The translations under genes and the position numbers were made by a program. Shown here piece by piece: positions 57,228 to 64,000 of a stretch of 64,000 nucleotides of DNA. The notes under the pieces are model-generated. The model searched no databases. It saw only the letters and a list, made by a program, of their open reading frames with translations, and was not told the DNA's origin. Every line of letters starts with the position of its first letter. The first letter of the stretch is position 1. The DNA is from Shewanella mangrovi (GTDB lineage Bacteria > Pseudomonadota > Gammaproteobacteria > Enterobacterales > Shewanellaceae): positions 35,881 through 99,880 of the forward strand of contig NZ_JPEO01000011.1 of the NCBI RefSeq assembly GCF_000753795.1. The letters are read 5' to 3'.

Positions 57228-58592
57228 TTAGCGGATCTGTAGAATAGTTTGCTGTAGCGTGTTGTTCACTTCCAACGTACGCGAGTTCGCTTGGAAGTTA
57301 CGCTGCGCCGAAATCAAGTCCACCAACTCAGTGGTCAGGTCAACGTTTGACTGCTCAAGAGATGAAGAGCGAATCGCACCAAACACACCGCTATTAGCTT
57401 CACCAGCTAACGCTTCACCTGAATCTAGGCTCGCTTTCCAAGAGGTGTTACCCACTTGAGTGAGCCCCTGTTCATTGGCAAAACGAACCAACGCTACCTG
57501 CCCTAATGGTACTGTGGCGCCATTGCTGTAGTTGGCAGAAATCAAACCATCAGCGCCCACTTCTACGTTGGTCAAACGACCTACAGTGATACCGTCTTGA
57601 TCCAGTTCAGTAGTGTTAAACGCTTCTGCATACTGCGTTGGGCGGTTAAAGCCAATGGTCAATGTTTGCGAGCCATCAGCAGCCGCAGACAAAACATTGG
57701 CGCCAGAGATGCCCAGTTGCTCAGTGGTAATGGCAGCAGGATCTGTACCGGTAAAGTTGCCAGATGCGTCAAAACTCAAGACTGCGCCGTTCCAGCCACC
57801 AGCTGTGGTCGCACTCAAGGTTGTATTTCCCGCAGCAGTACCGTCCAAGTCGGTATCTGCGCTGTAGGTTCCGGCGGACGGCAGATTCACCTGTTGGCCA
57901 TCCAACGCGTAAAATGCTACCCAGTTACTTTCACCGGTATAGGCACCATTTTGCGGACGCACGAAGTAAGTCGTCAGTGTATGAGACTCACCCAAAGAGT
58001 CATAAATGGTAACTGCGGTAGAATTATTAAATGTTGTTGAATCGGTTGGATCAAATGCCGCTGGATCAAGTGTTTCAGCGTTTGAATTTAAGTTCATACT
58101 CATGGTGACGCTTTGCGTAGCTTGTGGGCTACCCGCCGTGTCAGGAATTTGAATCGGCGTAGTAGTACTTAAGCTTACTGACGCGGCATTACCGTCACCG
58201 TCAACCGGAAAGGTTTGCAAAAAGTTGCCGTCAGAATCCACCAAGAAGCCATCTTCATCACGTTTAAACGCACCGGCACGCGTGAACGAATAATCACTAC
58301 TGCCAATGCCCGATGACGTTACAAAGAAGCCGTTACCATTGATTGACATATCCAAGGCGTTATTAGTCGATAATAAGTTACCTTGATGGAACTGCTGTGC
58401 AACTTGGGTAGTCGTTACACCACCACCTACCGTAGTCTTACTGTTTGAAAACAGCGACGTAGCATAGACATCAGCGAATTCAGCACGCGACTCCTTAAAG
58501 CCGGTAGTGTTCACGTTTGCAATGTTATTCGCTGTCGTGTTGAGATCTTTCTGCGCCGCGTTGATCCCGCTGAGAGCAATGTTAAAAGACAT
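57228..58592 (-). CDS. flgE: Flagellar hook protein FlgE
   Basis: This 454-residue protein has the N-terminal SFNIALSGINAAQKDLNTTANNIANVNTTGFK, NALDMSINGNGFFV near residue 75, a long beta-rich variable centre and the C-terminal GAIRSSSLEQSNVDLTTELVDLISAQRNFQANSRTLEV. It is the universal joint of the flagellum. It follows flgD by 49 bp and is the last gene of the flgB-C-D-E unit, ending at a terminator. Confidence 0.96.
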   Translation of the reverse strand: MSFNIALSGINAAQKDLNTTANNIANVNTTGFKESRAEFADVYATSLFSNSKTTVGGGVTTTQVAQQFHQGNLLSTNNALDMSINGNGFFVTSSGIGSSDYSFTRAGAFKRDEDGFLVDSDGNFLQTFPVDGDGNAASVSLSTTTPIQIPDTAGSPQATQSVTMSMNLNSNAETLDPAAFDPTDSTTFNNSTAVTIYDSLGESHTLTTYFVRPQNGAYTGESNWVAFYALDGQQVNLPSAGTYSADTDLDGTAAGNTTLSATTAGGWNGAVLSFDASGNFTGTDPAAITTEQLGISGANVLSAAADGSQTLTIGFNRPTQYAEAFNTTELDQDGITVGRLTNVEVGADGLISANYSNGATVPLGQVALVRFANEQGLTQVGNTSWKASLDSGEALAGEANSGVFGAIRSSSLEQSNVDLTTELVDLISAQRNFQANSRTLEVNNTLQQTILQIR

Positions 58593-58641
58593 AATTCACC
58601 TCTTAATCTATTGAATACCGCCCGAAAAACTCCGGCGCAAA

Positions 58642-59325
58642 TTAACTTTCAGATACTGCCAGAACGTCAGCAAGCAACACGCCACCAACACCGCGCACGT
58701 TAAGCACCGCACCGCTAGTAGAGTTGAGTGATACACTGCTGACATGGCCATAGGTGCTCACCGCCAGCTCCTGCGCAGTGCCGTCAACGGTACCGTTGGC
58801 GGTAATGGTATAAGTGCCTGGTGCCATTGGGTTACCAGCACTATCAGTACCATCCCACTCCACATCGATATTGCCGCCACTGCTGCCATCGACGTTGAAG
58901 GTTTTCACTACTTGTCCAGATTCATCTTTTACCGACACTTTGATCACGTTGATAGGATCTGTAGTGCTGATAACCCCTCTTAAGCTGGCATCATCAGCTG
59001 CCAGATAATTAGAACCTGAAGGGACCAATACCTTTTGGCCTACCAGCCCCGAAGCTTGCAGCGCCTGACTCGACGTCATCACAGTATTAAGATTGACGAT
59101 TTGATCATTAAGCTTGCCGATACCGTCAACGGTCGAAAACGATGCCATCTGGGCAATCATTTGGTCGTTATCTACCGGGTTTGACGGGTCTTGCATTGAT
59201 AACTGGGTACTGAGCAACGAGAAGAAATCTTCTTGTGTCAAACTTTGGTTACTGTTGCTAACTTGCGAAGTCGCCGCATTAGCACTCGAAGTATCCAGTA
59301 GAGAATTCAATGAGTTAATTGCCAC
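58642..59325 (-). CDS. flgD: Hook scaffolding protein FlgD
   Basis: This 227-residue protein has the N-terminal TQEDFFSLLSTQLSMQDPSNPVDNDQMIAQMASFSTV motif diagnostic of FlgD and a C-terminal Ig-like/FlgD_ig domain (DESGQVVKTF, VEWDGTDSAGNPMAPGTYT). It caps the growing hook. It is 13 bp after flgC. Confidence 0.96.
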   Translation of the reverse strand: MAINSLNSLLDTSSANAATSQVSNSNQSLTQEDFFSLLSTQLSMQDPSNPVDNDQMIAQMASFSTVDGIGKLNDQIVNLNTVMTSSQALQASGLVGQKVLVPSGSNYLAADDASLRGVISTTDPINVIKVSVKDESGQVVKTFNVDGSSGGNIDVEWDGTDSAGNPMAPGTYTITANGTVDGTAQELAVSTYGHVSSVSLNSTSGAVLNVRGVGGVLLADVLAVSES

Positions 59326-59338
59326 GATTTAACTCTCC

Positions 59339-59761
59339 TTATTGACCAAGACGCAGTGTCTGTTGCAGCATCGACTTTGTAGCATCCGCAACCTGCACGT
59401 TCATCTGATATGACTGGGAGGCGGAAATCATGTCGGCCATCTCTTCGACGACATTAACGTTTGGCTTGTAGATATAACCATCAGCATCCGCTAACGGATG
59501 ACCTGGCGAATATTCCTTTAACAGCGGTTTATCGCTCTCAACTATTCCCTGCACCTTTACCGAATAAGACTCTGACTGTTGCTGGCCGTTGGTTGCACGC
59601 GCTAATTCAGCTTCAAATACCGGGTGTCGGGCTTTATATGTTTTATCGACACTACTAGCCACGGAATCAGCGTTGGCGATATTACTGGCAGTGGTATTGA
59701 GCCGCACCGACTGTGCAGACATACCAGAACCTGCGATATTAAAGATGTTATAAAGCCCCAT
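59339..59761 (-). CDS. flgC: Proximal rod protein FlgC
   Basis: The 140-residue protein starts with IFNIAGSGMSAQSVRLNTTASNIANADSV and ends with PNVNVVEEMADMISASQSYQMNVQVADATKSMLQQTL, the two coiled-coil rod motifs of FlgC. It is a subunit of the proximal rod, 2 bp after flgB. Confidence 0.96.
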   Translation of the reverse strand: MGLYNIFNIAGSGMSAQSVRLNTTASNIANADSVASSVDKTYKARHPVFEAELARATNGQQQSESYSVKVQGIVESDKPLLKEYSPGHPLADADGYIYKPNVNVVEEMADMISASQSYQMNVQVADATKSMLQQTLRLGQ

Positions 59762-59763
59762 GA

Positions 59764-60162
59764 TTAGTCTCCTCTAATCGCTTTTTTCATACCGGAGAAA
59801 CGTCCACTGAGAAATCCCAGCGACATCTGGTACTCGAGAGAGTTCTGCATAAATGCCTGTTGCTCATGTTGCATATCAACAGTATTGCCATCACCAGTAT
59901 CGGGTTGATCTGGCACGCGAAACTTCACGTTCTGTTGAGTCAGCGCTTGTAAATCAAAATGTTTATCAGAGGTCGCGGCCATTTTCAGCCCTTGCTGATG
60001 GCTCATTGCCCCTTGTAATGCGGAAGAAAAGTCGACATCACGCGCCTTGTAATGCGGTGTATCAGCGTTAGCGATATTGCTGGAGAGCACTTCAGCACGC
60101 TCAGCACGGATCCCCAGCGTGTACTGGTGAACGCCAAGCGCTTTATCGAAACTAATCGCCAT
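59764..60162 (-). CDS. flgB: Proximal rod protein FlgB
   Basis: The 132-residue protein has [44 protein letters not shown] and a C-terminal [19 protein letters not shown] helix, typical of FlgB. I chose the ATG with GGAGG eight bases upstream. A longer reading would overlap the sigma54 promoter 35 bases upstream, so it is rejected. It heads flgB-C-D-E. Confidence 0.96.
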   Translation of the reverse strand: MAISFDKALGVHQYTLGIRAERAEVLSSNIANADTPHYKARDVDFSSALQGAMSHQQGLKMAATSDKHFDLQALTQQNVKFRVPDQPDTGDGNTVDMQHEQQAFMQNSLEYQMSLGFLSGRFSGMKKAIRGD

Positions 60163-60196
60163 AAAATTATCCTCCGTCATTGAGTAGTTAAAACAA

Positions 60197-60212
60197 AGCA
60201 ATTTACATGCCA
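60197..60212 (-). promoter_or_regulatory. Sigma54 promoter before flgB
   Basis: The minus strand reads TGGCATGTAAATTGCT, with exact GG-N10-GC spacing and near-perfect consensus halves, 35 bases before flgB. Confidence 0.9.
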
Positions 60213-60280
60213 CAAAACCAATTCAATGTTGACTGCGACAAATGCCACCACTCAATGCTTTGTTAAAAAGCAAGCAATAA

Positions 60281-60313
60281 AAATGCCAGCTGTTGTTAAA
60301 CAAGCTGGCATTT
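60281..60313 (-). terminator. Rho-independent terminator after cheR
   Basis: An 11-bp stem (AAATGCCAGCT / AGCTGGCATTT) with an 11-base loop, partly paired further, is followed by TTATTG on the minus strand. It is about 30 bases past the cheR stop and insulates it from flgB. Confidence 0.9.
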
Positions 60314-60342
60314 CAATAAGTAGCTGAGATTTGGCAGAGACG

Positions 60343-61176
60343 TCAGGTTTTCTTCTGATAGTAGATACCGGGGTTACAACGAATCATATCAAATTCGTCA
60401 GTCAGACCGGCGATAGATTCCGAAGCCCCCAAGAACAGGATGCCTTTCGGATTGAGAGCGGCAGCAAATTGCCGCAGTATCTTTGCCTTGGCTTCAGGGG
60501 CAAAGTAAATCAACACATTCCGACAAAAAATAATGTCAAACTTGCCCAATAACGTGTAACTTTCCAGCAAGTTGTGGGCACGAAAACTCACCAAACGGCG
60601 TACATTTTCTTTCAATCGCATATTGCCGTTAGGCAAAGCATCAAAAAACTGACGCTTACGTTCTTCTGATAACCCTCTCGCGAGCGCTAAACCGTCATAT
60701 TCTGCGTTCTTACACCGTTCTAGCATCGACGGTGATAAGTCCGTTGCCTGAATCGATACGCCTCCCGGTAAACCGCCAGGTTTACGCTGCTGGTATTCAA
60801 GCGATGTCATAGCCAGAGAATAAGGTTCCTGACCTGATGAACACGCTGCCGACCATATTTTCAATGGCCGCCCTAACTTCGCAAATTGCGGCAACAATTG
60901 AGTTGCCATCAAATCAAAAGGATATTTGTCGCGAAACCAGAGTGTCTCATTGGTGGTCATGGCATCAATTACTTCGGCACGCAATTGACGTTCCGTAGGT
61001 CGCATTGATTGTTTGACGACTTCGGACAAGGACGGCAAGCCGTATTTACCCATTAATGGCGCAAGCCGGCTTCTGACGAGATATTGCTTATTTTCACCAA
61101 GCACAATCCCGCTGTGCTGTTCTAAAAACAGTCTAAATTGATTGTACTCGGTTTCTGCGAGCGACTTATCTTGCAC
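60343..61176 (-). CDS. cheR: Chemoreceptor methyltransferase CheR
   Basis: This 277-residue SAM-dependent methyltransferase has the N-terminal helical domain (EYNQFRLFLEQHSGIVLGENK), TNETLWFRDKYPFD, the SAM-binding IWSAACSSGQEPYSLAM, IQATDLSPSMLERC and FDIIFCRNVLIYF. It methylates MCP glutamates, opposing CheB. The GTG start is preceded by GGGAAG. It lies downstream of cheV in the same orientation (138 bp gap) and ends at its own terminator. Confidence 0.96.
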   Translation of the reverse strand: MQDKSLAETEYNQFRLFLEQHSGIVLGENKQYLVRSRLAPLMGKYGLPSLSEVVKQSMRPTERQLRAEVIDAMTTNETLWFRDKYPFDLMATQLLPQFAKLGRPLKIWSAACSSGQEPYSLAMTSLEYQQRKPGGLPGGVSIQATDLSPSMLERCKNAEYDGLALARGLSEERKRQFFDALPNGNMRLKENVRRLVSFRAHNLLESYTLLGKFDIIFCRNVLIYFAPEAKAKILRQFAAALNPKGILFLGASESIAGLTDEFDMIRCNPGIYYQKKT

Positions 61177-61314
61177 CTTGGCTTCCCGTCGTTGATGAAC
61201 ATCGCCGTTTAGGAGTGAACGCTGTCCTGCTACTTTATCGGGCTGCGTTATACCGCAGCTTTATCAGCATGACAAGCGACACTTCTATTTTAATACATCA
61301 ATATAATGCAAAGG

Positions 61315-62235
61315 TTACAAACTTAAATGTTTGTTAACAGCTGCCGCCAATTCATCTGGGTTGAACTTGGCAATAAAATCATTGGCGCCAACCTTCTGCA
61401 CCATAGCATGGTTGAAGACACCGCTTAGCGAAGTATGCAACACCACTTTGATATGCTTGAGTTTAGGATCGTCACGAATTTCCGCAGTTAAGGTGTAACC
61501 GTCCATCTCTGGCATCTCAATATCTGAGATAATCAACGGAATTTCGGTGGACACGTTATCCATTTCAGAGGCAATCGCCTTCAATTTTTGCAGCGCTTCC
61601 TTACCATCTTTGGCTGTATCAATTTGCAAATTGAGCGCATCGAGGGCACGAATAATCTGTTTTCTCGCAACCGCAGAGTCATCCACCACCATAATATGAA
61701 AATTCTGCTCTCTATCGATGGTCAACGCTTCATCAACTTCTTTACTGATATCAGTTTTAACGGGTGAGATTTCATCTAGGATTTTTTCCACATCGATGAT
61801 TTCGACCAGTTCACCATCGATCTCAGTCACTGCGGTCAAATAAGAAGCACGCCCTGCTCCTTGTGGTGGTGGCATAATCGCAGACCAATTCATGTTGATG
61901 ATACGCTCAACAGACTTGACCAAAAATCCCTGCACACTGCGGTTGTACTCAGAAATAATAATAAAGCAGTTAGTCACATCCTCAATGGGACGACCACCTG
62001 TTGCCGCACTTAGGTCGATAACGGAAATGGTGGTTCCGCGAATGTGTGCCACACCTTTAATAAAGGGATTCAATTTAGGCAACAAAGTCAAAGGTGGGCA
62101 CTGTAGGACTTCCTTGACCTTAAATACGTTAATCCCGAACCGCTGTCTGCCATTTAGCTTAAACAGCAACAGCTCTAGTCGGTTTTGTCCAACAAGCTGG
62201 GTTCTTTTATTGACCGATTCAAGAATGCCTGACAT
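61315..62235 (-). CDS. cheV: CheW-receiver hybrid chemotaxis protein CheV
   Basis: The 306-residue protein combines a CheW domain (about 15-160; LFKLNGRQRFGINVFKVKEVLQ, FIKGVAHIRGTTISVIDLSAATGG) with a receiver (about 180-305; MVVDDSAVARKQIIRAL, IISDIEMPEMDGYTLTAEIR, K in FIAKFN). CheV is an adaptor whose phosphorylation helps adaptation. It faces flgA across 190 bp; no sigma54 or sigma28 site for cheV was recognised there. Confidence 0.95.
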   Translation of the reverse strand: MSGILESVNKRTQLVGQNRLELLLFKLNGRQRFGINVFKVKEVLQCPPLTLLPKLNPFIKGVAHIRGTTISVIDLSAATGGRPIEDVTNCFIIISEYNRSVQGFLVKSVERIINMNWSAIMPPPQGAGRASYLTAVTEIDGELVEIIDVEKILDEISPVKTDISKEVDEALTIDREQNFHIMVVDDSAVARKQIIRALDALNLQIDTAKDGKEALQKLKAIASEMDNVSTEIPLIISDIEMPEMDGYTLTAEIRDDPKLKHIKVVLHTSLSGVFNHAMVQKVGANDFIAKFNPDELAAAVNKHLSL

Positions 62236-62286
62236 AAGTCTGCCTTGTAATGATTGTACAACCCTAACCTCACTGAAATATCAGGA

Positions 62287-62302
62287 AGGCATGCATATTG
62301 CT
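62287..62302 (+). promoter_or_regulatory. Sigma54 promoter for flgA
   Basis: The plus strand reads AGGCATGCATATTGCT, with GG-N10-GC spacing and GGCA/TTGC halves, 124 bases upstream of the flgA ATG in the cheV-flgA divergent gap. Confidence 0.72.
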
Positions 62303-62425
62303 TTTACACCGATAATCCGAGCTTCAGTCAAAGTTATGACGCAGTTGCATCGAATGATGTTGCGGTATTTTTTAAACTGCCTGAAGTATAAGTGTAAAAC
62401 TATTTATCTATCTAGCCTGTTCATT

Positions 62426-63133
62426 ATGAAAGTAAATTTAGCACACTTTTTTTCCGCTGCCTTGTTAGCCACAGTTACAGTGGCTGGCGCTCAAGCCGAT
62501 ACACCTAGTATATCGGCTATACAAAAGTTAGCTAAAGAAACGGTGTCAAAAAAGATCGACGCGCCCACATCTGCGAGAGTGGAAATTTCACCACAAACGC
62601 TAGATCCGCGTTTAATGCTCCCGAACTGCATTTCGCCGCTGAAAGTAGAGTTGGCCGCAGACCGCCCCATCAGTCGCAATAACACCGTTAAAGTGAGTTG
62701 CGATGTCGCAGACCAAGCTTATCCATGGCAAGTTTTTATGTCGGTGCGCGTAGATATCAACTTCCCTGTCGTCGTGCCTAATGAGACTTTGTCCCAAGGG
62801 ACTGTGCTGGATAAATCTAACCTGACACTGCGTTACATTGATCAATATAGCCTGAACGGTCAGCAGTTTGATGATATGACGCCGCTCATTGGTGCCAAAC
62901 TGAAACGAAGAACAACTAAGGATTATCCAATTTTTGCTGCGAATGTCTGTTTTGTCTGTAAAGGTGACCAAGTATCGATTTTGGCATCAACCGAAAACTT
63001 TCAGATAAAAACCGTTGGCGAAGCGCTGCAGGACGGCAATATTGGTGAACAAATTAGAGTAAAAAACATTAGGTCAAACAAGGTGATAGATGCCATAGTC
63101 GCAAAAGTTGGCGAAGTTCGCGTAAAAATGTAA
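62426..63133 (+). CDS. flgA: P-ring chaperone FlgA
   Basis: This 235-residue protein has a cleavable signal peptide (ending GAQA, about residue 23), an N-terminal beta domain (LMLPNCISPLKVEL) and a C-terminal SAF domain (FPVVVPNETLSQGTVLDKSNLTLR, GAKLKRRTTKDYPIFAANV, GEQIRVKNIRSNKVIDAIV). It helps FlgI form the P ring in the periplasm. The open frame extends far upstream, but only this ATG is followed by a signal peptide. It is the first gene of the plus-strand flgA-flgM-flgN set. Confidence 0.95.
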   Translation: MKVNLAHFFSAALLATVTVAGAQADTPSISAIQKLAKETVSKKIDAPTSARVEISPQTLDPRLMLPNCISPLKVELAADRPISRNNTVKVSCDVADQAYPWQVFMSVRVDINFPVVVPNETLSQGTVLDKSNLTLRYIDQYSLNGQQFDDMTPLIGAKLKRRTTKDYPIFAANVCFVCKGDQVSILASTENFQIKTVGEALQDGNIGEQIRVKNIRSNKVIDAIVAKVGEVRVKM

Positions 63134-63140
63134 AAATTGC

Positions 63141-63167
63141 TCAAGCAATAAACTGATCTGCCGATAA
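63141..63167 (+). promoter_or_regulatory. Sigma28 (FliA) promoter for flgM
   Basis: TCAAGCAA, 11 bases, then a perfect GCCGATAA -10 box, 43 bases upstream of flgM. It would let FliA drive its own inhibitor, as in other species. Confidence 0.9.
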
Positions 63168-63209
63168 AGAGTCTGAGTACCTAGATTCAACGCTGGAGCC
63201 CGAACGGCT

Positions 63210-63527
63210 ATGGACATTAAACAACTGCAAAATCAACCGCGAGTGACAACTGTCAACTCCCAAAAGACCAGTACATCAGCAGGCTCTGAAAGTGCACAAA
63301 CTGCTGTGGCTGGCAACAGCAAAGACTCAGTTGTTGTCTCAAGTCAAGCACAGCAACTGCAAGGTCTACAGAGTAAAATTTCGTCACTGCCTGACGTCGA
63401 CGTAAAAAAAGTAGCGGAAATAAAAGCAGCAATTGCTGAAGGCCGTTATAAAGTCGATCCAGAGAAACTGGCAGGTAATATTGCGCAATTTGAAGCCGAT
63501 ATGAACGACGTTAATCTGGAGGCTTAA
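63210..63527 (+). CDS. flgM: Anti-sigma28 factor FlgM
   Basis: This 105-residue protein has a Ser/Thr/Gln-rich, probably disordered N-terminal half and the FlgM C-terminal region (VVVSSQAQQLQGLQSKISSLPDVDVKKVAEIKAAIAEGRYKVDPEKLAGNI-like; VAEIKAAIAEGRYKVDPEKLA is diagnostic). It binds FliA and is exported once the hook is finished. It overlaps flgN by one base. Confidence 0.95.
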   Translation: MDIKQLQNQPRVTTVNSQKTSTSAGSESAQTAVAGNSKDSVVVSSQAQQLQGLQSKISSLPDVDVKKVAEIKAAIAEGRYKVDPEKLAGNIAQFEADMNDVNLEA

Positions 63528-63955
63528 TGCAATTGCCAGACTTGGAACAGCTTCTGAACAAGCAGACGCTCAATCTCGAGCGCCTGCTGTTTTTGATCGA
63601 CCAAGAAAAGCAAGCACTGATCAGCCGCGACGCTGAAAAGCTACTATCCCTCGCAGGTGATAAGTCGACGTTGCTCGATAACGTCAAAGAAATTGATACT
63701 CAGCTTGCCAACCATCCAGAAAAAGACGACTTCGCCAAAGAGCCCATCGCCACTATGGTAAACGATGCCAAGGTATTGATGTCAGAATGTCAGGTTAAAA
63801 ACCAAGAAAACGGCAAACTTATCGAACTATGCAATGCCAGTATTAATCGTCTGGCTCAAGCGCTGCAAATGAGCCGCAATGCCAGTAGCCTAACCTATGA
63901 TGGCAAGGGCAAAACCTCAACTATCGCTACCTTAGGTAATGATTTAAAAGCCTAA
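63527..63955 (+). CDS. flgN: FlgK/FlgL export chaperone FlgN
   Basis: This 142-residue all-helical protein (LEQLLNKQTLNLERLLFLIDQEKQALISRDAEKLLSLAGDKSTLLDNV) has the helical-hairpin layout and charge pattern of FlgN. It escorts the junction proteins FlgK and FlgL to the exporter. It follows flgM with a TAATG overlap and is followed by a terminator. Confidence 0.92.
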   Translation: MQLPDLEQLLNKQTLNLERLLFLIDQEKQALISRDAEKLLSLAGDKSTLLDNVKEIDTQLANHPEKDDFAKEPIATMVNDAKVLMSECQVKNQENGKLIELCNASINRLAQALQMSRNASSLTYDGKGKTSTIATLGNDLKA

Positions 63956-63980
63956 TCGTTTCAGAATTTATAGTAAAAAT

Positions 63981-63999
63981 CCACCTGCATAGCAGGTGG
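63981..63999 (+). terminator. Probable terminator after flgN
   Basis: CCACCTGC and GCAGGTGG pair around ATA, 25 bases after the flgN stop. The window ends here, so the expected T-run cannot be seen. Confidence 0.75.
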
Positions 64000-64000
64000 C

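Noticed and set aside
62297..62320. Sigma28 site (ACCGATAA) in the cheV-flgA gap
   Set aside because: The -10 box is good but no TAAAG-like -35 lies 11 bases upstream. A sigma54 site overlapping it fits better.
61892..62425. Upstream in-frame extension of flgA
   Set aside because: The extension is antisense to cheV and hides the signal peptide. The internal ATG gives a normal FlgA with its leader and sits below a sigma54 promoter.
1..64000. CRISPR arrays, insertion sequences, prophage, tRNA or rRNA genes
   Set aside because: I scanned for regular direct repeats, transposase-like proteins, integrases and cloverleaf or rRNA motifs and saw none that could be supported.

Overview
The window looks like part of a gammaproteobacterial chromosome of the Shewanella type (Alteromonadales). 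It carries one almost uninterrupted polar-flagellum and chemotaxis island of about 50 kb, preceded by a surface-polysaccharide (O-antigen or capsule) locus. The genus call rests on gene order remembered for Shewanella and Vibrio polar flagellar clusters: flhA-flhF-flhG-fliA-cheYZAB-parC-parP-cheW, the flrA/flrB/flrC regulators, two short adjacent flagellins, and an flgAMN unit facing cheV. No database search was possible. Nearly all genes lie on the minus strand. No rRNA, tRNA, CRISPR array or insertion sequence was recognised.

Region 1 (1-9841) is the polysaccharide locus, transcribed from right to left. An RfaH-type antiterminator gene (rfaH) is followed by a 0.5-kb leader holding a perfect ops/JUMPstart element. 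After that come a large Wza-like SLBB export protein, a Wzz-type chain-length protein, a polyprenyl-phosphate sugar transferase, a GT4 glycosyltransferase, a Wzy/WaaL-family membrane protein, a Wzx flippase and a truncated family-6 (ABO-like) glycosyltransferase running off the left edge. The last four of these are markedly AT-rich, as exchanged O-antigen genes usually are.

Region 2 (10035-14439) is a bridge holding an RssB-like response regulator with a degenerate phosphatase domain and the lipid-transport protein MlaA. It also has a plus-strand pair encoding a second FliK-like protein and a free-standing FlhB C-terminal-domain (FlhX-like) protein.

Region 3 (14445-27433) runs from a sigma54 promoter through flhA, flhF, flhG, fliA, cheY, cheZ, cheA, cheB, a small membrane protein, parC, parP, cheW and a DUF2802 protein. 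It covers export-gate assembly, pole selection, sigma28 and the polar chemotaxis array.

Region 4 (27508-40637) holds two sigma54 operons: fliK-L-M-N-O-P-Q-R-flhB, and fliE-F-G-H-I-J. Region 5 (40670-44935) holds the regulators flrA (master) and flrB-flrC, the latter with its own sigma54 promoter. Region 6 (44936-49407) holds the filament genes: fliS, a FliT/FlaI-like chaperone, fliD, flaG and two flagellins, one behind a good sigma28 promoter.

Region 7 (49512-63999) carries flgL to flgB in two sigma54 units (flgF-G-H-I-J-K-L and flgB-C-D-E), cheR and cheV. On the plus strand are flgA behind a sigma54 promoter and flgM-flgN behind a sigma28 promoter.

The sites visible in the DNA reproduce the known polar-flagellum cascade: FlrA with sigma54 first, then FlrC with sigma54, then FliA (sigma28), held in check by FlgM until the hook is complete. 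The most unusual items are the GT6 gene with an NAN motif, triple repeated motifs in the CheA linker, the extra FliK/FlhX pair alongside an FlhB with an NPEH cleavage motif, and an rfaH gene sitting directly upstream of its own ops-marked target operon.
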